DNA from: Alosa alosa
Taxonomy: Eukaryota > Chordata > Actinopteri > Clupeiformes > Clupeidae
Length of the DNA: 64,000 nt
Assembly (NCBI RefSeq): GCF_017589495.1
Contig: NC_063194.1
Coordinates: 5,650,344-5,714,343 of the forward strand
Reading direction: 5' to 3'
In this document: positions 23,623-34,000 of the stretch, one piece after another
How positions within the stretch are numbered: the first letter of the stretch is position 1
Layout of the letters: each line of letters begins with the position of its first letter
Notes under the pieces: generated by a model
Told to the model about the DNA's origin: nothing
Seen by the model: the letters and a program-made list of their open reading frames with translations, nothing else
Database searches by the model: none
Position numbers and translations under genes: made by a program

Positions 23623-25616
23623 CCTTTTGTTGTTCTAGTTGCTAGAGAACATGACCGAGGTTGTGCGAAAAGGCATCTTGGAGGCTGAGGCACAACTACA
23701 GAAAGCTAATGAAGAAAAACTCATGGAGGAGGTGTGTGTTTTGTGGTGCTTATGCAATTAACATATGGTTGTGTTAGCTGTATGTGTGTTTGTGTTATAG
23801 GCCTGGTATAGTCCTGCGTCTGTGTCCTGCATGCAGCGTGTGGCGAGAATTGCGTCATCAACGCAGCATGCGGGGGATGTTGTGTGCCTCCCAACAATTG
23901 TGACCGCGCATCAATGACGCACATCTTCGATGCGCGCAAATGTGCACGAAGGAGCATACCACCTCCTTTAGTGTCAAATCAACAAAATATATACACTGCT
24001 CATATAATAATTCTTGTTCCTGAGTAGTCCAAGCCTGTTTGCTGGTGTATGTCTTTTCCATTGTTGTTACTTATGGTCTTCCTTGGCCCATCCTTAGGGA
24101 GTCCTGAGGCAGATTCCCCTGGTAGGCTCTGTGCTCAACTGGTTCTCTCCCACTCAGATGTCCATCAAAGGCCAAACGTTCAGCTTAGTTGCAGGTAGTG
24201 ATGATCTTTTCATGTCATGTTTTTGCCCCAAAATGATTTTCTTTCACATGATTTTAACTGTCCATGAAGCACCATGAAGCTTAAAATTACTGCTTGCTTA
24301 TTCTGTTCTAGCTTCTCCCCCATTTCTGTTTGTGTTTTCTTGGTAATGTGGCTGTTTCTCACGGAATGTGTCCTCCTCCAAAGGTTCCCTGGACTCCACA
24401 GAATCCACTTACGCAATGAAAACTCAGACAGGGACCACACCTGACACCCCCACATCAACTGGCAAACGCCTGCCTGGTACAGCATATCACCTCTTCTTTT
24501 TCAATCAAACTAATATGTTCAATAGTTTCACTAACTTCATGATCTTTAAATCACCTTTCTCTTAATGTTCTTCTAAAGTAAAATGCCTTGTAGAATTAAA
24601 GTGTAATTGTACCTTCAGCTCCGAGCCAAACTTGCCAAAACCTAGCCAAGGGGTTGAGGGGGGGCATTAACATTCTTAAAGGGCAAATGTCAGGTTAACA
24701 AAATGTTTAATTAATGTTAGTTAATGTGTAGATAAATCAGTGAAGATGTACATATTTTTAAAATTATTACTTTAAATGCACTACGACAACATTTACAGCC
24801 ATTTTTGTCAAGATCACATTTTAAACAGAACTGAGTGATCATCATAAAAGGAAAGAAATTATTTAAAAGAGCAGTTGTCAGGTTAAATTTGTTATTAAGA
24901 TTAATACAAAATACTTTTTTGGATGTCCTCTGCCTCAAAACTCGACATATTTCTATATGGACAACCTTTTATGATGTCACTCATTTGTGTTTTGCAATGC
25001 TGGCTTGAAAAGACTGTAAATGTTGTCGTAGAGCATTTAGAGTAGTAATTTTAAAAATATGTATGTCTTCACTGATTTATCTTCACATTAACTAACATGA
25101 ATGAAGTTGTTAACCTGACATTTGTCCTTTAACATAACAATGGGTGACTATTGGATTGTTAACATTTTATGTACATTTCATGATAGAATCTACATTAGCA
25201 TTGCCCTTGGATGATTTTAAACAGTAGATAGCTTATTGAGTCATTTTCAACTTCAAGCTAATTCAATTGCGCAAACAGGAAAGTCATGATATTGATTAAT
25301 AGGATTTTCCACCTCCTGGAAGGCCTTGAGGCCACACTGTTTGCAGGTGAGCTTCTTGCACTAATTCCTCTCTGGTGTTCAATCCACAGGACAAAAGTTA
25401 TTCAGGCGATCAGCAGCTGGCTCAGACACCTACAGCGAAACTAGTTCAGTGGGTCAAGCAGAGGAGATGCCCCGAGAAACTACCCCACTGCCCCCTGCCT
25501 CAGAGGAAGGGGTAACAGAACCTCCTCAGGAAGAACTCGCCACCTCCGATTCTTCTTTGCCCGAAGTCCAACGCCAGCCAGACGGACAGGAGTCAGAGGT
25601 GGACTCCATCAGATAA
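12094..25616 (+). CDS. pdxdc1: PDXDC1, pyridoxal-dependent decarboxylase domain protein 1
   Basis: There are 23 coding exons: 12094-12114, 12932-13008, 13464-13532, 13787-13861, 15483-15629, 16172-16361, 16556-16624, 16722-16800, 16902-16986, 17256-17304, 17462-17563, 17758-17883, 18011-18061, 20591-20651, 21007-21077, 21301-21406, 21896-22067, 22361-22479, 23364-23485, 23639-23731, 24098-24194, 24384-24476, 25390-25616. All are GT-AG with agreeing phases, 2301 bases in total, 766 aa (human about 788). It matches PDXDC1 throughout, for example GEQGHMALLGHSLAAYIS, LTTRILSDTTLWLCR and QIPLVGSVLNWFSP. The first exon gives only MEQPLHK, like human MDASLEK, which fixes the start. The fold is that of group II PLP decarboxylases, but two cofactor residues are replaced (see findings). 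The C-terminus is low-complexity, Ser/Glu/Pro-rich. A palindromic element lies in the intron after exon 4. Confidence 0.96.
14414..14456. repeat. Fragment of a common fish interspersed repeat
   Basis: TTTAGCAGATGCTTTTATCT followed by AAAGCGACACAGAC matches, from memory, a core seen in many teleost SINE/LINE copies. Only this short piece remains, just upstream of the palindromic element. Confidence 0.5.
14481..15360. mobile_element. Long palindromic TTAA-flanked element, copy 2 (pdxdc1 intron)
   Basis: This 880-bp copy of the 3066-3934 family is flanked by TTAA at 14477-14480 and 15361-15364. Its arms run from AGGAGAATTCCGG to the mirror end and meet near 14940-14961. The central spacer is the exact reverse complement of the copy 1 spacer. 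It lies in the pdxdc1 intron between exons ending 13861 and starting 15483. If transcribed it would fold into a hairpin of about 430 base pairs. Confidence 0.9.
17382..17411. repeat. (GT)n microsatellite in a short pdxdc1 intron
   Basis: About fourteen GT units lie in the 157-base intron between exons ending 17304 and starting 17462. Confidence 0.85.
18362..18520. mobile_element. Short palindromic element in pdxdc1 intron 13
   Basis: The left arm (GATAATGTATAGAAC, TTATTGGGAAAATAAGTCCC) returns as its reverse complement (GGGACTTATTTTCCTAATAA, GTTCTATACATTATTCC), with a GC-rich loop containing GGGCGAA and TTCGCCC. This hairpin type of element is common in teleosts. No clear target duplication is seen. 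Confidence 0.7.
18520..20590. other. Large pdxdc1 intron, remainder
   Basis: This is the rest of the 2.5-kb intron between exons 13 and 14. Open frames at 19090-19590 have no recognisable protein similarity and run through low-complexity C-rich text. No exon is supported here. Confidence 0.5.
21549..21790 (+). mobile_element. tRNA-derived SINE-like copies (two partial, tandem)
   Basis: GGGTCCAAGTGCCCACGGG followed by CCAGGTTCTAATCC resembles the B-box part of the SINE seen also near 43050, 45200, 55360 and 62000. A CT-rich body and the tail GGCAAAAAGCCCAAAATAT follow. A second partial head, GGGTTCAAATCC, is at 21723-21734, followed by an A-run at 21769-21780. Confidence 0.65.
22785..23327. 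mobile_element. hAT-type non-autonomous element in pdxdc1 intron 18
   Basis: The ends AAGGGCTGCACG and GTGCGGCCCTA are a recognisable hAT terminal repeat. The flanks CTAGAAAT (22777-22784) and CTTGAAAT (23328-23335) form an 8-bp target duplication with one mismatch. The element contains the TA-flanked element at 23020-23196. Confidence 0.75.
23020..23196 (+). mobile_element. TA-flanked inverted-repeat element, intact copy
   Basis: This 177-bp copy has TA on each side, ends CCGTAATTTCCC and GGAAATTACTG. It is the uninterrupted relative of 1348-1878 and shows the unoccupied TTAA of that copy near 23112-23117. It is nested in the 22785-23327 hAT element. Confidence 0.8.
23546..23620. repeat. 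(TA)n microsatellite filling half of pdxdc1 intron 19
   Basis: An uninterrupted TA tract of about 75 bases lies in the 153-base intron 23486-23638, ending 18 bases before the exon. Confidence 0.95.
24680..25128. mobile_element. TTAA-flanked element with long inverted repeats (AGGGCAAATG family)
   Basis: This 449-bp element has TTAA at 24676-24679 and 25129-25132. The ends are AGGGCAAATGTCAGG and CCTGACATTTGTCCT. The arms stay complementary for over 100 bases (for example TACATATTTTTAAAATTATT against its mirror near 25050). It lies in the last pdxdc1 intron and is non-coding. Confidence 0.85.
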
Positions 25617-26925
25617 AACATTATGAAACTGGAAAGAAGCACCAAGGCCTACAAGTTGTGTAGGTCCCCTTTGGACCCACAAATGGAGAATTAGAGTTAG
25701 CATAGACATAGATCATCACCTTAATACCTGGAGCCAAATTCACATGAACTCATTTTGCTGATATGCAAACAAAGAAAATGAACAGATATTTGGATTTGAG
25801 AGAGACAGAGAGAGATGCGTATAATTATATTCACACCATGAACCACTCACACCACTATGTTGTCTTAACTAGAAGGACACATTTTAGAAAGAGATCTACA
25901 AAAAAAAAAAAAACTTCTGTCGGTAATTATATATGTTACAGAAAACACAAAGATAAGACATAACACCATTGACCCCTGATCACTGTTGAGATGGGCACTG
26001 CCCTTGACGTTGCTCACTCCCATCCGTCCATCGCAGGTGCCTGAGGATTCTCTGTTAAAACATGTACAGGTTCATTGTATACATAACCAAAGGGCTATTG
26101 TGGCCTTACCGTCATAATCAAAGACCTGTATGCATTTTTCATCTTTCTACTGTCTACTCTAAATACTGCATAGGCTTTACTGTACATGAAATACGGTAAT
26201 GAAGAGACTAATGCTTTGAAACTAATGCAGATATTTTTAACACAGAAAGAGAATATAGCCTTATTGCACTAGTTTGTACAGAGTGTCTTAATTTAATCAG
26301 GATGTTTTAATTATTTATTTATTGTTATACAAAATTTGCTAAATTCAGGAAAAAAAACATTAATACACAACTTTATTTGTTCTAAAGTATTAGGTATCCA
26401 TATAGGATGTTATCTAATGATAGCATCCAGTCAACACTCGTGTTTTTCACAGACTTGTGATTGTGATACAGCACTCACTGTGAATTCAAATTGTATCAGT
26501 GTATTTTTATAATGATGTGTTTGTGGATGCCATGTTTGAGTGAGTTAGAGTACATACACCAAATGAATTGAACAGTTCTGGAGTTCGGTTCAATCTCCAC
26601 TGAAACTAATATTGACTGCATCATATTAATTTTAAACACTTAATAAAAAAATAACATTAGAATCCCAAATGGCATACAGTTACATGTTGATGTCATTCAT
26701 GTGACATTCTTTACTTTTCAAGTTCTACTGTTCATAGAAGGGACAGTGAATTGAATTCACTGTCATGTATTCTGACTAGTTGTTTTTCTTTCAATTTGTT
26801 TGGCTTAAATAATCCAGCACATTGTTAAATTGTTTTGTCACCAAGTGCATTTTTTCATGTTCCCTAATCTTTTTTATGTTAAAATGTAATCTCCGGTGCA
26901 ATAAAAAACTGGGATTTAGCTGTAG
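25617..26925 (+). other. pdxdc1 3' UTR
   Basis: This follows the TAA at 25614-25616. The AATAAA at 26900-26905 is the likely poly(A) signal, giving a UTR of about 1.3 kb. An earlier AATAAA near 26642 could give a shorter form. Confidence 0.6.
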
Positions 26926-28057
26926 AAGGATAAAATGCGGAAATGACTTGAATATATGTTTGGGGATTTTGTTTATTTTAATACATTAAATGACAACCTT
27001 ATTATTTTTTTTTACTAAAGAGTATCATCTTTAATTGATGTCTAATAATATGTAATTTTTTGATTATCTATGTATCTTCTTTTGCTTTAAGCTACTGTAT
27101 GAAACCGTACCATACCTGCTGATCCACTATGAAATATGCCTAATTTTGATCATTTGTCCAGTGAAATATATTAAATTGCAAAATTACATCTATCAGTTTG
27201 AGTTGTTTCTTTATATCTCTCTATACAATGATAGTTTAAGATTGACCCCCCATGTCATAGACTACACAAGCTGTTGTGTAGTCACCTATTGAAAACTGGC
27301 TTGAAAAACATGTGAACCCTTTTGAAAAGTCAAGCCCTTTATTGTTTCTATTTTGTCAACTGATTTTTGTGACAACGGGTTGATAGCCCTGTTTGGGCCC
27401 CCTTGTTTGGTACAGTGATTTTTTTATTTATTTTTTTTTTCAAAAAAAGGGGGAGGGGGCTGTAAAGGAATGTCCTTGTAACCTGGCTCTGACTGCTCTA
27501 ACTTAATTTAAAACTTTCATCTTCCTGTGATGGATGTAGGCAATGGACTTTTGGTTTTCGAGGAAAACATAAAATTGCCCTCTGAATTGAAGTTTGTCTG
27601 AATGTTTGGCCATCTCCAAACATTTCTCGTGGGGCTCTTCATGTGTTGAATGTTCAGTTAAAAAGGGTCAGATATGACTACATGCAATGGGTCATGCCTA
27701 TCTATGGAAATGTAGTTCTCTGTTTAGTGGTACTTCCTTGTCCCTCAAGTCAATGCAAAGACCAAGAGGACAACAATACCCACAATCCAATATGGTTGTC
27801 GCTCCCTTTCGTCGAGGAGAGTCATCAGCACACACGAGGACTCGCGTTGAGTGCTGAGTCGAATCTCTCTTTCTCTCGCCCCTCGTCGAGAGAAACCGGC
27901 TGTTTTATCCTACGAAAAACGGAACCCCACTACACACACAGGAGGGAAAGTTTTAGCCGCTTTAAGGGGTGACACCGGGTAAGGGGTGGACACAAAAGTA
28001 ACTGCGTAGCCGACGTTAGTCTACACTTAAGTACAGTGAAAAATTCACATACCCACG
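26926..28057 (+). promoter_or_regulatory. pdxdc1-gspt1 intergenic DNA with gspt1 promoter and 5' UTR
   Basis: No gene is seen in 26926-27780, which is AT-rich with T-runs near 27420. From about 27790 to 28057 the sequence becomes CpG-richer and leads into the gspt1 ATG, so the promoter and 5' UTR are placed here by inference. Confidence 0.45.
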
Positions 28058-31000
28058 ATGGACCCGAGAGACACAGCCCCAGATTCTTGGGAGCAGGAGG
28101 ACGATGGCGAGGCCGCCGTCGACGTGCAACTATCGGCCTTCAGCGCCCTTAACGTGAACGCCAAGCCGTTTGTCCCAAATATTAATGCGGCAGAATTTGT
28201 TCCGTCCTTCGCTCCGAAAGGGCCCACGGAAAATCCTGACTCTGGTGGTAAGTTGGCGGTCACGTTATGTGCTTTGGTGCTTTCATTAGCACATAGCCAG
28301 CTAGCTAGCTTGGTAGCATTTAAGTCGGCACACGGCTTCACGTTCTAGGTCTGCAACTACTTTGCTACTGTTGAGCCTGAACGCTAGCTAACGCTAACTT
28401 ACATCACGCTCACTAAGCGGAAACGTTGCTAGCTAACATTAGCTAACAGGTAGTAACTAACGTTAGCCTGTTAACGTTATTTTAATATATATATATATAT
28501 ATATCACCATTACATATGGTAAAACTAAACCTCATAGCCTTTCAAACGTAGGCTTGAGTGTTACATGTGACATTGATTAATACCATGACTGTTAGTGTTA
28601 TTCCATGTGTTAAATAAATGACGTGTAACTTGTGGATGTGCTAGCTAGCAAAACTGGCCAATAGTCTACCTTTAACTTAGAGGTGGGATCCGCGAGCATG
28701 GTAGATGGTTTGCTAACCTACTATTTGATTTGACCGGCGAGCTATACAAGTTAGCAAGCATGTCGTGCTAACTAAAGTCATGTGACAGTTGTTTCTATGC
28801 AAAGCGACTGGGCTAGTAAACGAATTAAGATAATGTGGAACATCAACAAATGATGGCTGGAGTCAACGTTGTAGACATTGTTGGCTAACCTTGGTGGCAA
28901 ATTTAGTTAATTATCTACCAGAGTTCTGCTAAGTTACGTCTCAAGGACCAGTTTGGCTAACGCTAGTACTCTTTGAATGATGCGTGGTTGTGTCTGGTTA
29001 AATGCAACTGGAGGTTATGGTCCCTGTGATCAGCACAACCGAGATGTTCCCTCACGATTAACTACACCCACGTGCAAAGTTACCATTTCAGTATAATAAC
29101 GTTACTGCTGTGACTGGATGCACCCAAACAGTGTGTTTTCCTAACAGGGACTGTACCCAACCACGTCGTGCTGGATTGGAACGAAACGTTGATTATGTTT
29201 TCTACGTGCATTTCCGCCTAATCTGCAGAATGTCACAATTTGTTATACTGTATAATTAGTAATTGGTCTGAATATGACCCTTGATGAACAGCAGCTTGAT
29301 GCTGTCATTCTACACTTTGCTCCTTTGATAAACTGTGATCGATTCCTGGATATATAAGCTCCATTACATTATCATATGTGTCACCTACACTGCACAGAGA
29401 TCATCATATGTGGTCCTGAAGGCAATGCCTTACCTGAGGCAAGATCCTACAGTTTTCTGTACATAGCAAAATAACAAAAATGTTAATCTCCAGTGTAGTA
29501 GTTTATAGCTGTTTGGTTAAGCCCGATTCCCTGCCACTACTTGGCCTAGTGACCTACCATCTAGGAGTTTTTCAGAGTAGAAAACCTTGTTTACTTACAG
29601 GTTGAAGTATACCTCCTCCCTCTTGGAGTTGTAGGGCAGTGTTTTACTTTTGTTAACTTTTACTACTTTTCAAACCCCTGTGTAACTTTTGTAATGCATA
29701 CATTGTGCCCCATCTCCCCTGCAATTACAAAGAGTTAATTTAGTGTGGCCATGTTACCGCTTTGACTGAACACCCAATCCCATCTGGCTGGATGGGAATG
29801 TGTGTAACATTGTTGTACTAACATTCAAGTTAAAAAATGTGTAACCTGCATTTGGTTTGACTGACCGCTGCATCACACGACTCAGCTATTTATGGATTAA
29901 ACTTAAACAGCTACTATTAACCTTAGAAGAAACGTCAAAACATGAGTCGTTTTCTGTGTGTTTCTGTGCAGGTGGTGATACGGTTGCCAGCATGGAGATT
30001 GCAGAACCTGTAGGTAAGTGCCCAAAAACCACTTTTCTTGCCAGCTTTGTCAGGTTGTCAACTTTTGTTTGCACCAAGTGAATAGAGGGCTTAGAGGCAG
30101 GCTAAGGTACAGCCACAGGCAGATCTTACTCAGCATAGACCACTTGTTTTAGTAATGCCACAGATTGGTGTGTTACATCATGGCAAAGAGCTGCGGTGCG
30201 AGCTGACATTCGGCACTCCCTGCTGTGCTCTTGTTTGTGTTCTGTGTTGCCTGCAAAGTGTTAAACAGAGTTGCTGGGTGATCTGGTCAATTAAAACTGA
30301 GACTCATTTAAAGGGCTTTTTTTTGGACAGCACTTGAAAAGGATGTTTTGGGTTAGTTTTGCCTTTAGTCTGTTGCGTTCAGCAATATGCGTGCATGTTG
30401 TGTAATTCTTTCCTCTCACCTTAAGTTAGTCAGGTGCATCAGTCCACTTCATCAGTCAGTTCCCAAGTGTGGATGGCAGTGGATGCAGAAGACCTACAAT
30501 CTATTGGCTCCTATCATCCAGGCCATATTGTAAAGACTTGTCATGGGTACAATGATATTGTACTGACTGTAGCAACCTGTTCGGACCAGCAAGGCAAATT
30601 ATTAGGCGTAGTGTCAGGGTGTGGCTCTCGCAAGCCAGGTGAGGCTATGTGCGAGGGAAGCCTGGTGGTGGGTCTGGCTTCAAACCAGCTGTTAACAGAC
30701 TAGGGAAGACCAATTAGCAGGTGTCCATGAGCGCTTCCCAGCGCCTAGGTTAATAATTCGTCTTTCTGTGATTCACTAAGGGAGCATAGAGTTTAAATTT
30801 GTTGGCCCTCTGATTATGGGAACTCCCAAGTGTACAGTGAGTGAGTATATGAGTTAGGGGACTGTGGTTTGGATGCCTTGAGATGTGAAAGCATGTGGTT
30901 TGCACTGTACTGTCTAACTGGATTGGCTGTCAAATGTATGCCGCCGTCCCCACATGCATTCAGTAAACTTAGCTTTAGCTATAATGCCCTGTGGCTATCG

Positions 31001-34000
31001 TTGTCTGTTTGGGGTTTTAATGTGTTGCATCTACTAAACGTATAGTGGTCACCTTAAAGACCCTCATGTGAATACATGTCCATAAGATTACATCTTATTT
31101 CATTGTCAGCACCCCCGCCCCCCCATCAGTGTTTTTTGACTGAGGCTTATGCTTTAAAATCATTGTTAATGGTCAGAGATCTGGACAAAAGGAGAAGATA
31201 GCTAACCACTGTAACATTAGTCAACAACAGTCACTAAATGCTGTGTTGGAACCACCACACATTAACACTAAGAGAAACGGGCAAATACAGAGAGATGAGA
31301 TGTTTTGGAATCACTCATCAAGAAGGTTATTGGTAACCAGAACATAGTATTTATGTTTGTGTGGGTTAGAGAGGTTATGGACAGACATACAGAGAGTGAG
31401 TATGGATGGATGGATGCATGTCTGAACTCGCCTGTGTGTGTGTGTGAAGTTGTGTGTTAATTTGTGTTTGTGTGTGTTAAGCGGCCCCCTTGGAGAACGG
31501 AGACGCTGAGATGGCTGTGGAGGAGACGTGGGAGCAGAAAGGGGCGGAGCCCAGCGAAGCAGAGCCGGGAGGCGGGTCGGGCGGAGACGAGGGTCCGGCA
31601 GACGACTCGCCCCAGGACGAGGGGATGGAGGATGAGGAGGAGACACCAGCGCTCAAAGTGGTCCCCGTCCCGAAAGACGCTCCTAAGAAGGAGCACGTCA
31701 ACGTGGTGTTCATCGGCCATGTTGGTGAGTGTGGTCAGAGATACAGGTTTCTTCTGGGGGATGCGGGGGATAGAATGGTTGGTGTGATTAGTTTCCAAAT
31801 TTCATTGGTGATGGTTGTTTCACCGCTGCTTCAGTAATCAGTGTTTCCTGTGGACCAGGAGGTTTGGCGTGGGGGAAGGGGGGCAGTCAACAGTGTAATT
31901 ATTTTGAAACAGGCTTTTACATAGGCAAGAGCTCAGTACTAGATCAGCGGTACAGGCTATGTGGTGTACAGCTGTTTCGATTAGAAGTTAAACTGCTCAA
32001 CCAGGTGTAGCTTATGTTGGAAATCGTGCCACATATCCTATTTTCACCATTACAGAGGCACAAACAAAAATGACAACAATAACACTATGCTGATTACCAT
32101 TTTGTTAACGCATGTTTCAAGTAGCTAGTTACAACTATAACTAGGCTTCGTTACTGTTGTTAAGTTGTGGTCTGAGACAACTTGCTATCTGTTCTTGGGA
32201 TCAGTGAGCAATTCATTTGGCGGGTTGAAAACGAAAAATACAACAGGCAATTTATGGGCGTCTGTCTATGTTTTGTTGTTGAAACTTGTTGACAGTGAAA
32301 TGGCAAGTCAGTTATAGATGTTTCAATCCTCACTGCTGCCGTTTTTGTGAAGTGTGAATTTGGATGCTGTACCCACGCAGGATAAGTAGACTCTAGAATA
32401 AACCAGCACGGCATGCTTGCGGTTGTGTCCCTCGTCCTAACTAGTTAAGGCCTGTTACCTAGCACAGAGAAACCACCACCAGCAGGACTGTTTTATCAGC
32501 TGTGACCTTACTCCCTTCGCTCTTTTATCTCCCCCCATACTCCTCCCTCTCTCTCTATTTCTCTCTCTCTCTTTCTCTCTTTCAGATGCTGGCAAGTCCA
32601 CAATTGGAGGTCAAATCATGTAAGTAGCAATGGCTCTGTGTTTGGCACCCATCTGAGCGATTGTTGGTGTTCAGTGTCTGGTAGGTTGGCAGCAGCCATT
32701 CTCACGTCCTTGTGCTCTCTGGTCCTCTGGGGTGCTTAGGTACCTGACGGGCATGGTGGAGAAGAGGACTCTGGAGAAATACGAGAGGGAAGCGAAGGAG
32801 AAGAACAGGGAGACCTGGTAAGAACACACAGACCATTCTCTCAGGCCATTTAACCCTTAGGGCTCGATTGACGCAAAGTGTGTCAAAAAACACACCCATT
32901 CTTCTCTGTTACATTGCTCCACAACTATTAGTTGCAGTAAGATGAGACAGAGATACGGAGCTATCAATTGATACCAAGTACATCCTTCTGGGTTATAAAA
33001 CAGACAGTGACAGCAAAATAATAACTTCATATAGCTCGACTTACCCCACGTTTTTGTGGCAAAGCATGTTCATAATCCAACACCATCATGTGTTTCTCTA
33101 TTGCAAAGCATTTTCATAATCCGGTTTCAGTCCTAGCAAATTCCTGCATGGTCAGGGTTCCCGCGGATCCTTAAAAAGTCTTAAATACAACTTTTGGTTT
33201 TTAAGGCCTAAAAAAAGTCTGAAATTGTCTGGGATGTCTTGAATTTCGAAAGGGAGGTATTAAATTGCGTATGGGACCGCCAGCGAGCGAGTGCAAGAGA
33301 GCGAGTGAAATGTTTTCATCCGGTTTTGTGTATTTAAAACGCAATTGTATAAGTGACTATAAGGCTACGAGAGGAAGTATTGCAGAGTGAAGATGTTTTT
33401 CACGAGTGTGGTTAAAGGTGTGAAAACAGTAATAATACAGTATGTACAAATATGCCTGACGTTTTCGTGGTGTAGCCGAGGCCTGAGACATACGCAGGTA
33501 GCCTACGTGAGCAGTAGAATGAGCGTGAGAAAGAGCTGGTAAGCCAGTTAGCGATAGGGTGGCCATACGTTCGAATTTAGGCCGGACATATAGATTTTAC
33601 TATGGACTATGGATGCGAAGACTGCTGGTCAAGTTATGCGCAGTGCTTTTGTCACTCGTCTGATAATTTGCTGCGCAATTTATGAAGGAACCACGGACTG
33701 ACAGAAAAAGAAAACAAACGTTTTCGCAATCAGGAGGAAATACTGTACATTTTAAGTTAATCTGTTTGCATCTTTCCAGCGTGTGTTGCTGGCCTAGCCT
33801 AGGAAAGAAAATATCTGTCTAAGTTATAATACCTGTAATATCTGTCAGCAGCTTGCTTGACAGCGTTTTTCCAGTAGGCCTACTACGCAAAAGTTGTGAA
33901 ATATAACCGCATATTTTTTGAATGTCTGCGACTGGCCACATAAAAAAAATGTGCGTTCATAATACGTGCGTGCATAATAAGTGCGTGCTTGAGATGAAAC

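Noticed and set aside
31311..31798. Proline-rich minus-strand frames of over 110 codons
   Set aside because: They are the antisense of the GC-rich acidic linker exon of gspt1 (31482-31724).
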